DNA of 64,000 bases from Humulus lupulus (taxonomy: Eukaryota; Streptophyta; Magnoliopsida; Rosales; Cannabaceae). The notes under the pieces were generated by a model that saw only the letters and a program-made list of their open reading frames with translations, made no database searches and was not told where the DNA came from. A program made the position numbers and the translations under genes. The DNA is taken from contig NC_084795.1 in assembly GCF_963169125.1 (NCBI RefSeq), positions 142,575,766 to 142,639,765 of the forward strand, read 5' to 3'. Shown piece after piece: positions 33,290 through 45,337 of the stretch; position 1 is the stretch's first letter; each line of letters opens with the position of its first letter.

Positions 33290-34720
33290 CCAGATCATTT
33301 GTGTTATGCATACTTGGGTGAGAATGAGACTTTACTTATAATTGTTTCAGCAGACCTCTCAAAAATTGAATTGGAGAAATTGTTGAGGGTTTTACGGGTT
33401 CATAAATTGGTCATTGGGTGGACATTGGCGGATATTAGAGGAATAATTCCTTCAACAGTCATGCATAAAATTTTATTGGAGGAAGATAGCAAGCCATCTA
33501 TAGAGGCTTAGAGAAGACTCAATCCAGCTATGAAGGAGGTTGTACTTGAGCAGATCCTTAAATGCTTAGACGTCGGGATGATCTACCCAATTTTTTATAG
33601 TGCTTCGGTGAGTCCAGTACAAGTGGATCCAAAGAAGGGTGGAATTATAGTAGTAAAAAATAAAAATAACGAGCTAATTTCAACTCGAACAGTGAATGGA
33701 TGGCGCATTTGTATTGACTATCGAAAGTTAAATAAGGCAACATGAAAAGATCACTTCCCACTTCCCTTTATCGATCAGATGTTGGACAGGTTAGCTGGTA
33801 ATGAGTATTATTGCTTTTTATATGGTTACTCAGGGTATCATCGAATTTCCATCGCACCAGAGGACCAAGAGAAAACATCATTTACATGTCCCTAAGGAAC
33901 ATTTGTTTTCAAGAGAATGCCATTCGGACTATGTAATGCACCAGCAACATTTCAACGGTGCATGATGGCTATCTTTTCGGATATAGTGGGAAGGAGCATT
34001 GAGATTTTCATGGATGATTTTTTTGTTTTTGGCTCTTCGTTTGATATGTGTTTGGGTAACTTGGAGAATGTATTGAACCGTTGTGAAAAGGAAAATCTGG
34101 TGTAAAATTGGGAAAAATGCCATTTTATGGTAAAAGAAGGCATAGTACTTGGGCACAAAGTATCTAGTAAAGGTATTGAAGTGGATCGAGCAAAAATCTC
34201 AACAATAGAAAATCTTCCACCGCTCGTGTCAGTCAAGGGAATTAGAAGTTTTCTAGGACATGTTGGGTTTTACCGAAGATTCATTAAGGACTTTTCAAAG
34301 ATTTCAAAGCCTCTTTCTACTTTTTTGATGAACGGTGTTACCTTTGATTTTCACGAAGAGTGCTTGCATGCTTCTAAAGTACTCAAGGAAAAGCTAACAT
34401 CTGCACCTATTGTGGTGGATCCAAACTAAGATTTACCGTTTGAATTGATGTGTGATGCTAGTGATTATGCGGTTGGTGCGGTTTTGGGGCAGCATATTGA
34501 CAAGGTATTTCGATCTATTTACTATGCTAGTAGAACTCTTAACAATGCTCAGTTGAATTATGCCACAATAGAAAAGGAGTTGCTAGCCATAGTGTTTGCT
34601 TTTGACAAATTTAGACCCTATCTAATTAGTAACAAGATGATTGTGAACACTGATCACTCTGCTATCAAGTATTTGATTACAAAGAAAGATGCAAAGCCTC
34701 GCTTAATCAGATGAGTTCTA
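33290..34720 (+). pseudogene. Athila reverse transcriptase and RNase H, degraded
   Basis: RT appears as WRICIDYRKLNKAT near 33700, FPLPFIDQMLDRLAGNEYY, MPFGLCNAPATFQRCMMAIF at 33917 and IEIFMDDFFVFG at about 34000-34030 (catalytic FMDD). Then follow IRSFLGHVGFYRRFIKDFSK, and RNase H with LMCDASDYAVGAVL, YATIEKELLAIVFAFDKF and VNTDHSAIKYL. Stops stand between the short frames (for example after KAT, after LV at 34105 and after DPN at 34429). Confidence 0.9.
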
Positions 34721-36152
34721 TTGCTACAAGAGTTTGATATGGAGATTCGTGACAAAAAGGATACTGAAAATATGGTATTTGATCACTTGTCAGGACTTGA
34801 AGTAGAAGAGAGTCAGAATAAGAAAGCGGTGCAGATTAATGATTTCTTTCCAGGTGGACAGTTATTTGGGGTGAGTGAAAATTATGTTGTGGCTTGGTTT
34901 GCTGATTTTGTGAATTTCTTTGTTGCAAAGATTGTGCCTCCTAAGATGACGAGGCAACAATTGAAGAAATTTTACTCTAAGGTGAAGCATTACTATTGGG
35001 AAGAGCCTATTCTCTATAGGCATTGTGCTGACAAATTCATTCCTTGTTGTGTACCTAAGGATGAGATGCACTCTATTCTTGCCCATTGTCATAATTTACA
35101 ATGTGGTGGGCATTTTGGAGCCACAAGAATAGCAGCTAAGGTATTGCAAAGTGGTTATTATTGGCAAACTCTATTTAAAGATGCTAATTCGTTTGTGAAG
35201 GCTTGTGATCAGTGTCAGCACACTTCTAATATCTCAAGGCGAAATGAGATGCCCCTAAATGTGATTTTGGAAGTTGAGCTTTTAGATGTTTGGGGCATTG
35301 ACTTCATGGGTCCATTTCCACTATCTTACAATAATGAGCATATCCTGTTAGTAGTTGATTATGTGTCAAAATGGGTGGAAGTTGCTGCTACGAAGACCAA
35401 TGACGGTAAAATTGTGTTGACCGTTCTACATAAACACATTTTCACTCATTTTGGTACACCCCGAGCTCTCATTAGCGATGAAGGGAGTCATTTTGTCAGC
35501 AAACCACTTAATGCACTTCTAGCTCGCTATGGTGTTTACCACTGCATTGCATTGCCATTTCATCCCCAATCAAATGGCCAAGCTGGAATTTAAAACATGG
35601 AAGTGAAAAGTATCCTTGAGAAGACTGTGGATAGTTCGAGGAAAAACTGGTCAAAGAAGTTGGATGATGCACTATGGGCTTACAGAACCGCATTTAAAAC
35701 ACCAATAGGTATGTCTCCATTCTCTTAGCTTTTGGAAAGGCTTGTCATCTTCTAGTTGAGTTAGAGCACAGGGCATATTGCGCAATGAAAAAGTTAAACT
35801 TTGATTGGAATGCTGCTAGTGAGAATAGAATTTTGCAACTGAATGAGCTTGATGAATTTCGTAATGAGGCATACGAAAACACAAAAATCTATAAGGAGCT
35901 CACCAATGCTTGGCTTGACAAAAACCTAGTCAAAAAAGAGTTTCAACCTAGGCAGCAGGTACTTCTTTTTAATTCACGGTTGAGATTATTTCTTGGAAAA
36001 TTGAAGTCTAGGTAGTCAGGCCATTTTACTGTAGTGAGAGTGTTTCCATATGGATCAGTGGAAGTGCAAGGAAAGAATGGAGATCCTTTTAAGGTGAACG
36101 GGCGTAGGTTGAGCCATATGTCGGCAGTGCATTTGATCAAGCAAAGTCAGTA
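34721..36152 (+). pseudogene. Athila integrase, catalytic Glu replaced
   Basis: The 290-codon stretch 34721-35593 has the zinc-binding HCHNLQCGGHFG ... CDQCQH and the core motifs DVWGIDFMGPFP and ALISDEGSHF. The third catalytic position in HPQSNGQA-E is Gly here (NGQAGI) and a stop follows. The C-terminal part (35785-36015 and on) ends [20 protein letters not shown] ... PFKVNGRRLSHM. This is the region found fused to protease at 15724-18432. Confidence 0.9.
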
Positions 36153-37145
36153 ATCCTCTTGAAGCCCTTTTGAAGAAGAGTTCATCGTCCGGCTAAATGT
36201 CGTTAATGACAGCACTCGTGGGAGGCATCCCATATATTTTTATTGCTTTCTTTACTTTTTGGTCTAGTTGGAACAAAATTTTAAGTTTAATTTTTGCACA
36301 TGTAAATTATGAATAGTTGGTGTATTATTGACATATGGAATCGTGAAGAAAAAAAATGAAAAAATATATTTTCTTAAGGGCCACGGCACAGCCATATGGG
36401 GCCGTGGCAAGACCCCTACCAGAGGCATAGTGATTTTATCATGGGGGTAGGTGGGTCGCGGCATAGACCATAGAGGGTTGCGTCTCTTATACCCAGAAAA
36501 GAAAAGAAAAAGGAGGCGGGCCGCGGCCCTTGAAGCTAAAATTTTCAGAAAAAATAGGCGGGTCGCAGCACTGGAGGAGGCTAGTTGCGACGCTGGGTCG
36601 CGACAGAGCATAAAAAACCAGAAAACCATAAATTCTCTTCCACTTTCTCCTCACATTTCTACTTTTCCTCCTTTCCATACTTCCGACTTCCCCATTCTCA
36701 CCCTCAAAAACCCATTTGTTTTCTCCTTAAAACACCATTCCCCAACCATTTATCATCTCCAATCTCCTTCACTTGACCTAAAACACAAATTTTCTCCTTC
36801 ATAAAACCTTATTTTCGAAAATTCCTATCAAATACCATGTATTTCTAAAAATATTGTGGGCAAAGGAAGGAGACGAGTTAACAAACAGGGGTTTCTCACT
36901 CATGTAAGTACAATTTATCCATTTTCTTTGAATTGTCAATGCTATGTTTGTAGTTTTTGGATAAATTGTACGTGAAATTGTTATGGAGTCATTTGGTCAG
37001 TTTGTGACGGACATCGAATTGTTAATGCACTTATCAAATATGTTCATGCTATTTTGATTTTGTGGGGAAGTGAGAAAACAAGGGGAGGTTCTGCTCAATT
37101 TCTCTCAGAAAATTTGGTGATAGTCATTGTTTTTTTACTTGTGCG
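36153..37145 (+). other. Spacer between pol and env-like ORF
   Basis: About 1 kb without a convincing gene. Positions 36378-36605 hold about eight GGGCCRCGGC or GGGTCGCGGC words, like the cluster in the LTR of this element. The rest is AT-rich and C/T-rich. Overlapping frames on both strands (36264-36804) are by-products of this composition. Confidence 0.55.
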
Positions 37146-38366
37146 ATGGGTCCTAAGAGAAATCCTCCAAGGGGTGCTTCTTCAAAGAATGCTTCCTCAT
37201 CCCTGATCGAACAACCACCGCCACCACCCACTGATTTTAACACAGAAAATTCAAAATTAAGGAGGCTGCGGATTTGTTTAAAAAAATCAATGGGAAATTT
37301 GTTGTTCCAGAAAGGGGAATGGAGTATCATTTGGAACCATACCCAAATGACTCCCCCTATGAGTCAATCAAAGCTGAAATTACTCGCCGAAATTGGGGTA
37401 TAGTTTGTAAGAAAATGCAAGTGGATAATGCCAATTACTCTCAACTGTATGAGTTTTATGCAAATTTCCCCAGTCAAGATGATGAGCAAAAAGTTTTTGT
37501 TCAAGGCAAGGAAGTGCCTTCCGACATTGATTCTTTTGATACTTTTCTCCATCTTCCTACTATTCCAGCCACTAAAGATGAACATTGGCAGTTGTCTCAA
37601 TTTAGCAAAGTTGGTTATGTTGAGGTGGCAGAAACATTGACCTTGTTGGGGGCTCGATTTCATTATCATGGTGGTGAGCCAAAGCATTTATTTCGCTGGC
37701 AGTTGAATCACATTGCCCATGCTTGGGCTTATTTCGTGAGTGCTCGTATGCTGCCCAGCACTCATGTATCTTCTATTGATCGAAGCGATGTCTTTTAGTT
37801 TACGCTATCATGACGGGAAAAATAGTGGATGTGGGACGAATAATTAGGTATAGCATTCGCAACATCAGTAAATTCAACACCACTGCTGGTTTGGTGCATG
37901 GCACATTCATAACTCAGTTGTGTGAGGCTTATGAGGTGCCAATGATTGACGGAGACATAATATGGATGCCCATGAAGCCTCCACAACCTGGCCAAGCCCC
38001 TAAACGTCGTGAGGTGGAGACGATGAGGAGATTGATCATGTTGTTACAGATGCAACTGATGAGGGGGGACCCAGTGGTAGTGCATCCTTTTTGGCTATTG
38101 TGGGGCCAATTGATTACCATACTCAGGGCATGCATAATCGATTGGATTACATCATTCAACAAAATCAGTATATGATCCAGTCACATCATGCTCAAAATCA
38201 ACATTTCAATCAATATATCGAGCAACGCAGTGAGTATGAAACTCAACATGTGGATGCTCTAAATGCTCTAGTCCAACAGTGGTCGATGAGTGAGGCAGAT
38301 CAAAATACCTTTATGTATCCACTGCCATACATGCCTTACAACCCACCGCCTCCGCCGCCACCATAA
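37146..38366 (+). pseudogene. Athila env-like / putative plant transposon protein, broken
   Basis: It opens MGPKRNPPRGASSKNASSSL at 37146. A frameshift near 37260 leads into the 174-codon stretch 37274-37798 with LYEFYANFPSQDDEQKVFVQ, DTFLHLPTIPATKDEHWQL and HIAHAWAYFVSARMLPSTHV. Another shift leads to GKIVDVGRIIRYSIRNI and a Gln/His-rich end closing with a run of prolines at 38366. The middle resembles the putative plant transposon protein domain common in the third ORF of Athila elements; no membrane segment is evident, so an envelope role is not supported by the sequence. Confidence 0.7.
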
Positions 38367-39641
38367 TGATGTGGCATGTCTCTTGAGGTAAGTTTTCTCT
38401 CCTTGGTTTTCAGGTCACATTGGGGACAGCGTGAAATTATAGTTTTGGGGAGAGGCTTATTGCTTTTGCTTCATTTTTGTTTTCCTTTTCATTTAATTTT
38501 TTTATTTAAGTTTTGTCTTTAGTGTCAAACAGTTAATCCAATGAAATTTCTTCAATAATGTCATTTGTCATCACTTGTGAAATAGAAATTGTGTGAATAG
38601 TCGTGTGCTTGGTTTGATCACTCTTTGGATTAAATTTAATGCTTCTTGGAAATTTTAATATGTGTAAATGTGAGTAATGAGCATATGTTATACATGTTTT
38701 ACTTGGGTATGAGGAATGAATTGTGGAATAGGATAGAACTTGCATTGCTTGTCTTTTGAGACGAAATCCTTGATGGCATGTGTGTTGGAAAATGATCTAA
38801 ATAATTTTGTTGGAACGTTTGAGCCTTTCAAGCTTACCGATATTATTTTATCCTTAGTTTTCCTCATTGTGTCTTAATTTGTTTAACCACATTATTAAGC
38901 CAAAAATGTACCCTTTATTATTTTCCCTTGTCCTTTGAATTATGCCATAAGCTTAGAAATAAGTTTGGGGGAAAGAATTTTATTCGGTGAGATTGTTGAT
39001 ATGTGGATAAATGATGTATTTTAATGATTGAGAGAAATGTAAAAGTTCTTGCAACATCACTAATTTATGTATACCATTCGGAAAACAAAAAGAAGATAAA
39101 AAAAAGTGATAAATAATTAAATAAAGTGATGTTGAAGCATTGTTTTGTGAGTTCTCAATTGTTGGAAGGTTGGTGAATTGGTGGATGGTTATTAAATGTA
39201 AGATGGTTGGTTTGATTGGTTTTTTATGTGCTTATGGTATAATGAAGCTTAAATGTCTTTTCAATCTAAGCCAAAATGTTGTGAACCTTAATAGTATTGT
39301 TGATTCCAAAACATGTGTTGTTGACATTAGTGGAGAAAGGAAAGTATGCAAGCATGTTGAATATTGGTTAGTGGATTTTTGGTATGAGTGAGACATGTAT
39401 GATGTGTTCTAATTGTTCATTTTGTAATTTTCAAATCATATTCTAATTTCCAATTATGGCATTCAGGTTAATTGTTGGAGTGATTGGATTGAAATTCTTG
39501 TTGTAAAATGCAGTCAATATTGTGAGTGATGACAATGCGATGTGAATAATATGGAGGCTTAACTGTATGTCGATGTGTTATGTTTTAAGTTTAGTGTCGA
39601 TCTTTACTCGAGGGTGAGTAAAGGTTAAGTTTGGGGGAATT
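38367..39641 (+). other. Athila 3' region and polypurine tract
   Basis: No gene is seen. CACATTGGGGACA at 38416-38428 is followed by AGTTTTGGGG at 38441. AAGTTTGGGG recurs at 38961-38970, and the final tract AAGTTTGGGGG lies at 39627-39637, four bases before the 3' LTR. An ACTCGAGGGTGAG block stands just before it. The 83-codon frame at 39140 has no domain. Confidence 0.75.
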
Positions 39642-40801
39642 TGTTGAGTCTAGTTTATGTCACGGTTAGGTGGTGTTTTAGGTAGTCTTTTATGTTGTTT
39701 TTATTTCATTTAGTGCGGTTTTATGCTTTTGTTTGTTTGTTTTTTCTGTTTTAGTGAATAAAAATGAAGATTTGAATACTTGGAGGAAATTGGTTCAAAA
39801 ATAGAAGAAAAACCCAAGTTTTGGTGTTGTTTTCTATAAAGGATGGATTCCGGCGTGATTTGAATGCATTGGTGATTTTTCAGGTTTAAAATTGCAAAAA
39901 TTGGAGAATTCATTAAGGGCCACGACTTGGGCAATTTGGAGCCACGACTAGCCTCTTCACATAAACCGTGTGTCGAAGTCAGGGCACAGGCCGCGGCATG
40001 GCTTTGGAGGGTCGTGGCTTAGAAGAGCAAATGCCCAGTGAAATAAGGACACCAGTCGCGGCAAGTTGACAGTTGCGTCGCGGCCCTCCTCAACGGAAAA
40101 TGCAGTTTTGGGACACAGGCCACGGCGCTAGGCAGCTGGGCCACGACCCAAATCCTTCAGAAAGAAAAATTTAGGTTATAAACCGAATTTTGAAAAGAAA
40201 CAATGAGACAGCTTTTTGGTGGCTAAAATTCTTAGAGAACACTTTTGGGAGGCTTCACTTGTTTGTCATCCATCAATTTCTTTATGTTTATTCTTGAATT
40301 TCTTTGTGTTTAGAATGACAGTTATGCACTAATTTTATGTTTAGGGTTGTTAATTGAATCGCTTGAATCCATATTAACTAAAGCAATTTATCATTTCTTC
40401 TTCATCTTCTTTTCTATTCCATGCAATCTGTGCTTGTTGACTGGCCATCTATAGTCATTACCTTTATGTTTTTGAATCAAAATCTGAGAAGTGCGTTTTG
40501 AATCTGCTTTGGTTGTTTAGGACGCAATTATAATTTGGAACGAGAGTATCTAGATTAATTGTGTGACTCTCTTTCGAGTTTTTTTTATTAGTGCTGCCTT
40601 TGTGATTAAATTTACCATAGAAATATAGGATATTTTCACTTAGGTTGAGTTTATAACATGATTATATGTTGTTTTTGTCAACTCGTTAATTGAAATAGGA
40701 AGAAAGAAGAAGAAATTGGTAACTTGTATTAGGGATTAATAGGGAGAAAAGTTTATGAGATTAAATGCCCTAATTACTCTCTTATTATTTAAATTCAAGG
40801 T
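39642..40801 (+). repeat. Athila 3' LTR, left part
   Basis: It begins TGTTGAGTCTAGTTTATG and matches the 5' LTR up to the AAGGT at 40797-40801, which is the target duplication of the Tat element. The remainder is 56743-56965. The CG-rich word cluster is at 39918-40150. Confidence 0.92.
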
Positions 40802-40904
40802 TGTTAACACCGCAAATTGAACAAGATCCTGAAAGACCCAGGCCTCACGCTTACCTCGCTGAAGGTTCTATGGACTCGAGCCTAAGTGCCCAGACCCGCG
40901 CCCC

Positions 40905-41930
40905 TGTCTCGCGAGGCCATCTTGCGAGGCCGTCTCTCAGGCTATGCCTAAACGTCGTGCCTAGGTACCAAGGCCCACGCCTCCATCTCGCAAGGCCATC
41001 TTGCAAGGCCGCCTCACAGGCCATGCCTAAGTGTCGCGCCTAAGTGCCCAGGCTCGCGCCTCCATCTCGCGAGGTCGTCTCGCAGGCCACCCCTATATGT
41101 CACGCCTAAGTTCCCAGGACCGCGCCCCCGTCTCGTAAGACCATCTCACGAGGCTGTCTCGAAGACCATGCCAATAAGTCGCGCCTAGGTGCCTAAGCTC
41201 ACGCCCCTGTCTCGCGAGGCCATCTCACAGGCTATGCCTAAGCGCCGCACCTAGGTGCCCAAGCCCGCGCCTCCATCTCACAAAGCCATCTTGCGAGGCC
41301 ATCTCGCAGGCCATGCCTAAATGTCGCGCCTAAGTGCTCAGGCCCACGCGCCCATCTCGTGAGGCCATTTCGCAAGGTCGTCTCGCAGGCCATGCCTATA
41401 AACCGCGCCTAGGTGCCCAGGCCCGCACCCCCGTCTCGCGAGGCCATCTCGTGAGGCCGTCTCACAAGCAATGCCTATGCGTCATGCCTAGGGGCCCAGG
41501 CCCAAGCCTCTGTCTCGCGAGGCCATCTCGCGAGGCTGTCTCGCAGCCTATGCCTAAGCATCGCACCTAGGAGTCCAGGCCCACGCCCCATCTCGCGAGG
41601 CTATCTCGTGAGACCGTCTCATAGGCCATGCATAAGTGCCGCGCCTAGGTGCCCAGGCCCACGCCTCCATCTCGCAAGGCCATCTCGCGAGGGCCTCTCA
41701 CAGGCCATGCCTAAGTGTCGCACCTAGGTGCCCAGACCCACGCCTCCATCTCGCGAGGTCATCTCGCAGGCCATACCTAATTGTCGCGCCTATGTGCCCA
41801 GGCTCGCGCCTCCATCTCACAAGGTCCTCTCGCAGGCCATGCCTAAGTGTCGTTCCTAAGTGCCTAGGCCCGCGCACCCATCTTCCAAGGCCATCTCGCG
41901 AGGTCGTCTTGCAGGCCACGCCTCTATGAT
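40905..41930. repeat. Minisatellite with CTCGCGAG palindromes in the Tat 5' LTR
   Basis: About 13 units of 65 to 95 bases. Each combines CTCGCGAGGCC or variants with a CATGCCTAAGTGTCGCGCC segment and a CCAGGCCCGCGCC segment. Many units include two or three head-to-tail CTCGCGAGG words. Plus-strand frames of 78 to 97 codons over it (Arg/Pro/Ser-rich) repeat because the DNA repeats; I do not call them genes. Confidence 0.9.
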
Positions 41931-42459
41931 ATAAGTATAAGCCCCGCTGAAGGAGCCCTCCCCCATTTTCTAAGGAAGGTGTCACCAGCGGGGCGCGACT
42001 CCTACATGCTTATCTCACTCAAGGCTACAAATCCTCTTATATTTTGCAAAGTAAAAAGGGGCTTGGAACAAGGGTGTGTCTTGAATATAGGAGAGCAACT
42101 ATTAGGTACAAGGTACGTGTATGGGAACAGGTTGTACGACCATGAGGAGCACAGAGGCGTAACCCTGACACCCATCTCTAGCAAGTAGTGGAAGTAGGAG
42201 GAGTGGTGACATGGCCTGCATGTCTCTGACCATATATCAGAGCCGACACCACAACCACCTGTACCACTACATCTGGTGCCACCTCTCTGATGCTCGTACC
42301 AAATAAGTAGTGGAGGCGTCCTCACGGACCCTGACCATGTACCAGAGCCAACACCATGACCTTCTACACCACTACTACCTGTGCCACCACACTGACAGTG
42401 TACTTGTGTACACTCTAGTCCCCTAGGACCACAATGTATCAGGGGCCATTAGAGCCCAC

Positions 42460-42467
42460 TATAAAAG
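42460..42467 (+). promoter_or_regulatory. TATA box of the Tat LTR
   Basis: TATAAAAG, preceded by GGGGCCATTAGAGCCCAC. The same box stands in the right LTR at 56524-56531. It lies about 215 bases before the LTR end. Confidence 0.75.
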
Positions 42468-42676
42468 GGACCTCACTTCATCATTGAAGGGGGTTGAAAA
42501 ATTCTTGTAAAACCAGATTGGTCTAAGGGCAATATACGAGTTTTCTTTCTAATTTATATTTCCTATTTGCCATTTTCCTTCAAGTTTCTATACGTTCATT
42601 TGTGTTCATTAAATATTGATTTAAGTTTCTGAGTTTACCATCCATATTTCGTTGATGGGTTCTTACCGTCAACACT

Positions 42677-42693
42677 TTGGCGCTGTCTGTGGG
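42677..42693 (+). other. Primer binding site of the Tat element
   Basis: TTGGCGCTGTCTGTGGG begins within a few bases of the LTR end. The form TTGGCGCCGTCTGTGGG is the usual one in this lineage; here T replaces one C. I cannot name the tRNA with certainty. Confidence 0.7.
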
Positions 42694-42740
42694 AAGGATA
42701 AGTGCCAAGCCACTGTTCTTCCATCGACTCTGGTAGCAAA

Positions 42741-44600
42741 GATGTCGAGACGCTCTAAGCAGTTGAGAGAACCACAGGAGGTTGAGGTAAACCTCGATGG
42801 AGATCAATTGAAAGCCTCCATGAAGAATCCTCCGCCACCTGAAAATGTGCATGCATCGAAGGAGCCAAGGTTTCCCAATGGGGAAAATGAGGCCTCGTCC
42901 CCGGCCGTCCCACCTGATGAGCATCGTCTGAGGTCAGCGGCTGCCTCCGCGAGAGTCGTTGGTGAGTTCCCACCCCCAAAGCCGCCACTGGTGCAGAACT
43001 CCAGCCAGCAAGATCCGGGCCCATCGACGCGCAGGCCCGACTAGAATCCTCGAACCCATTCCATGAGCTCAAGCTCTAGGTCCCGATTTTACGAAGAGGA
43101 GATACGCGAACTCCACCAGAAGAACCAAAGGCTAGAAACAACCTTAGAGAACATACAAGAGGTGTTGAATGGCATGTTACAAGGAAATCGAACATATCTA
43201 TTCCTAGACAAAAAGAGAGAGGATAAGAGGGGATAGAAACCACGATCCCAGGGGATGATGAGAGGACTCGACTCTCCACTAGTATTACCCCCCGAACAAA
43301 GTAGCGCGAACATCCCGGACCACCGAAGCAGCCCTAGAGGCCAGAGCAGAAAAACCACGTTGACCCTCGTAACGAAGTCGAGGTCGCTTAAAGGAAAACA
43401 CCCTCAGACTTACCGGAAGACAAAGGGCGGGTAAAAGGATTGCACCTCCTATGGCACCCCAGGAAGACAAAGGAAAGGGAAACGCTAACCCGTCCACGTT
43501 GAGAGACTCGTTGAACAAGAGGAGACAAGACCTTGACACAGAAATGAGGAGCCTTCAGAGCAAGCTAATCACCGCATCTAGAGGACAAGCCGTCGATGAT
43601 GAGTTCGACCATGAGTCACCCTTCACTAAGGAAATCCAAGACATCTAGCTCTCAGCCAACTTCAAGGAGCCTCATATGACCCCATATGAAGAAAATACGG
43701 ATCCAAAGTACCATCTGGATGCTTTTAACGATCTGATGAAATTAAAGGGAGTTAGTAGCGGGGCCAGATGCCATTGATATGTTGTCACATTGAAAGGACC
43801 TGCGTACAAATGGTTCAAAAGACTCTGGCCATGGTCCATCAGGTCTTGGCAACAATTTTCTGATGAATTTCTTCAATGATATTACGCTGTGTGTGATTAC
43901 ACAATGCCGGGCACCAGCCTCGCTAACATAAACAGGGAGAAAATGAGAGTCTAAAGAGCTACATCCACAGGTTCAATATGGAGGTAGCCAAGGTAGGGAG
44001 CTTGACCCGTAGGGAGAAAAAAATGGCCATCACATCCGGAGTACGCCCGGGAAGTAAGTTATAGGATAACATGCTTAAGAGAGAGGTCACAGATTTGGAC
44101 GATTTCTACGAGCGGGTACAGAAATATATTCGTGTAGAGGATGGTCACGAGATCCTTAAGGCCGGAAAAGACCGGTCCCCACAAAAACCCTCAATCCAGG
44201 AAAGCCAAAGCGGTGCAAAGAAGAAGAGGGTCTATGACGGGACAAGAGATGATCGGCCTCAGAAGCCCCAACGCACTGATGAGCGCAAGAAGGGCCCCTA
44301 TACCTTTTATACTGACCTCACCCACGCTAGGGAACATATCATCATCATGAATGAAAACTAGGTCCCTTTCAGAAGGCCCCCGCCAATGAAAAAAGACTGA
44401 TCGAAAAGAGACCCCAGTAAATACTGCCAGTATCATAAAGATATTGGCCACACCACCGCAGAATGCACCCATTTGAAAATAGAAATCGAAGAGCTTATAC
44501 GCAGGGGCCTTTGGGCAGATACGTCCATAAAGAGAACCAAAGACCTGAAGAAGGAGCATCCTCGCCACGGGCATGAGAGGTAGCCCCAGAGGTACAAGGA
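42741..44600 (+). pseudogene. Tat gag, broken
   Basis: The ATG at 42741 opens SRRSKQLREPQEVEVNLDGD; the frame stops at 43044. The gag core at about 43640-43960 reads PHMTPYEENTDPKYHLDAF, VVTLKGPAYKWFKRLW and FSDEFLQ with stops between. A 96-codon stretch, 44071-44361, follows, then [15 protein letters not shown] at about 44425-44470, the Cys/His knuckle usual in Tat gag, and [12 protein letters not shown]. It would form the particle. Confidence 0.82.
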
Positions 44601-44779
44601 GAAGTCAGGACCATCTTCAAAGGGCCAGGATTCGAAGGCGAATCAAGGAAGGGGCAAGACAAATATGCCATGGAGACCAGAAGAAGTCCACCACCGTGCG
44701 TCTTAAGTTTGGAGCAACGCCCCTCGAAGAGTTTTAAGGGTGAGAATGACTCGATAACCTTCACCGAAGAAGACGCAAG

Positions 44780-45336
44780 GGTGTACACTTCCCCCATAAT
44801 GACCCCTTGGTGTTGACTATCCAGCTTGCAAACATGAGGGTGCATTGGGTCTTGGGGGATAATGGAAGCTCTGTGGACTACCTATATCGCCCAGCTTTGG
44901 AGAAAATGGGACTAAACATCTGGCACCTAAAGCCTTGCAATACCTCCCTGTATGGATTTACGTGAGATTCAATACAGCCCCTAGGGGCAATTGAGTTAGC
45001 CCTCACCATGGGAGAACAACCCAGACAAACAACCATAATGGCAAACTTTGTCGTGGTAGATTGGGCCTCAGCCTTCAATGCAGTATTAGGGAGACCCTCC
45101 CTAAGAGAATTGAAGGCAATAACTTCTGTGTACAACTTAGCTATGAAATTCCCAACTCCTAGGGGAATAGCAAGCGTGAAAGGAGAGCAGAAGGAAGCGA
45201 GGAAATGTTATAACACATCCCTACACAAAGCCATAAAGCCATCAGTGCCTATGGCAATGGTTGTACATGAAGGCACAAACCCGCACGAGTTGGACCCGCG
45301 AGTCGCGGAAGAACCCAGAGCCAAGCCAGTAGAGTA
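44780..45336 (+). pseudogene. Tat protease, degraded
   Basis: The plus strand reads VHWVLGDNGSSVDYLYRPAL, where the family has D-T/S-G-S-S: the active site is D-N-G. After a stop near 44965 the frame 45008-45337 continues with FVVVDWASAFNAVLGRPSLR and AMKFPTPRGIASVKGEQKEA, typical of the Tat protease end and the linker to RT. Confidence 0.85.
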
Positions 45337-45337
45337 G

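Larger units (their letters stand above)
40802..42674 (+). repeat. 5' LTR of the Tat element
   Basis: It runs from TGTTAACACC to CCGTCAACA, 1873 bp. The first half is a minisatellite (40905-41930). A TATAAAAG box lies at 42460-42467. The promoter region and the end are close to those in the right LTR, with about 7 percent differences over the 170 bases compared. Confidence 0.9.

Noticed and set aside
37146..38366. True envelope protein in the Athila
   Set aside because: No signal peptide or membrane segment visible; the similarity is to a plant transposon protein domain.
41400..41930. CRISPR array, considered because of regularly spaced repeats
   Set aside because: The repeats form a plant LTR minisatellite of variable unit length without unique spacers or cas genes.
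40801..41985. Arg/Pro/Ser-rich frames of 78 to 97 codons on both strands
   Set aside because: They follow the minisatellite units of the Tat LTR and appear in several frames; no start context or domain.
43076..43539. Minus-strand frames with Ser/Leu-rich content over Tat gag
   Set aside because: Opposite to gag and unconserved in type; most likely shadows.
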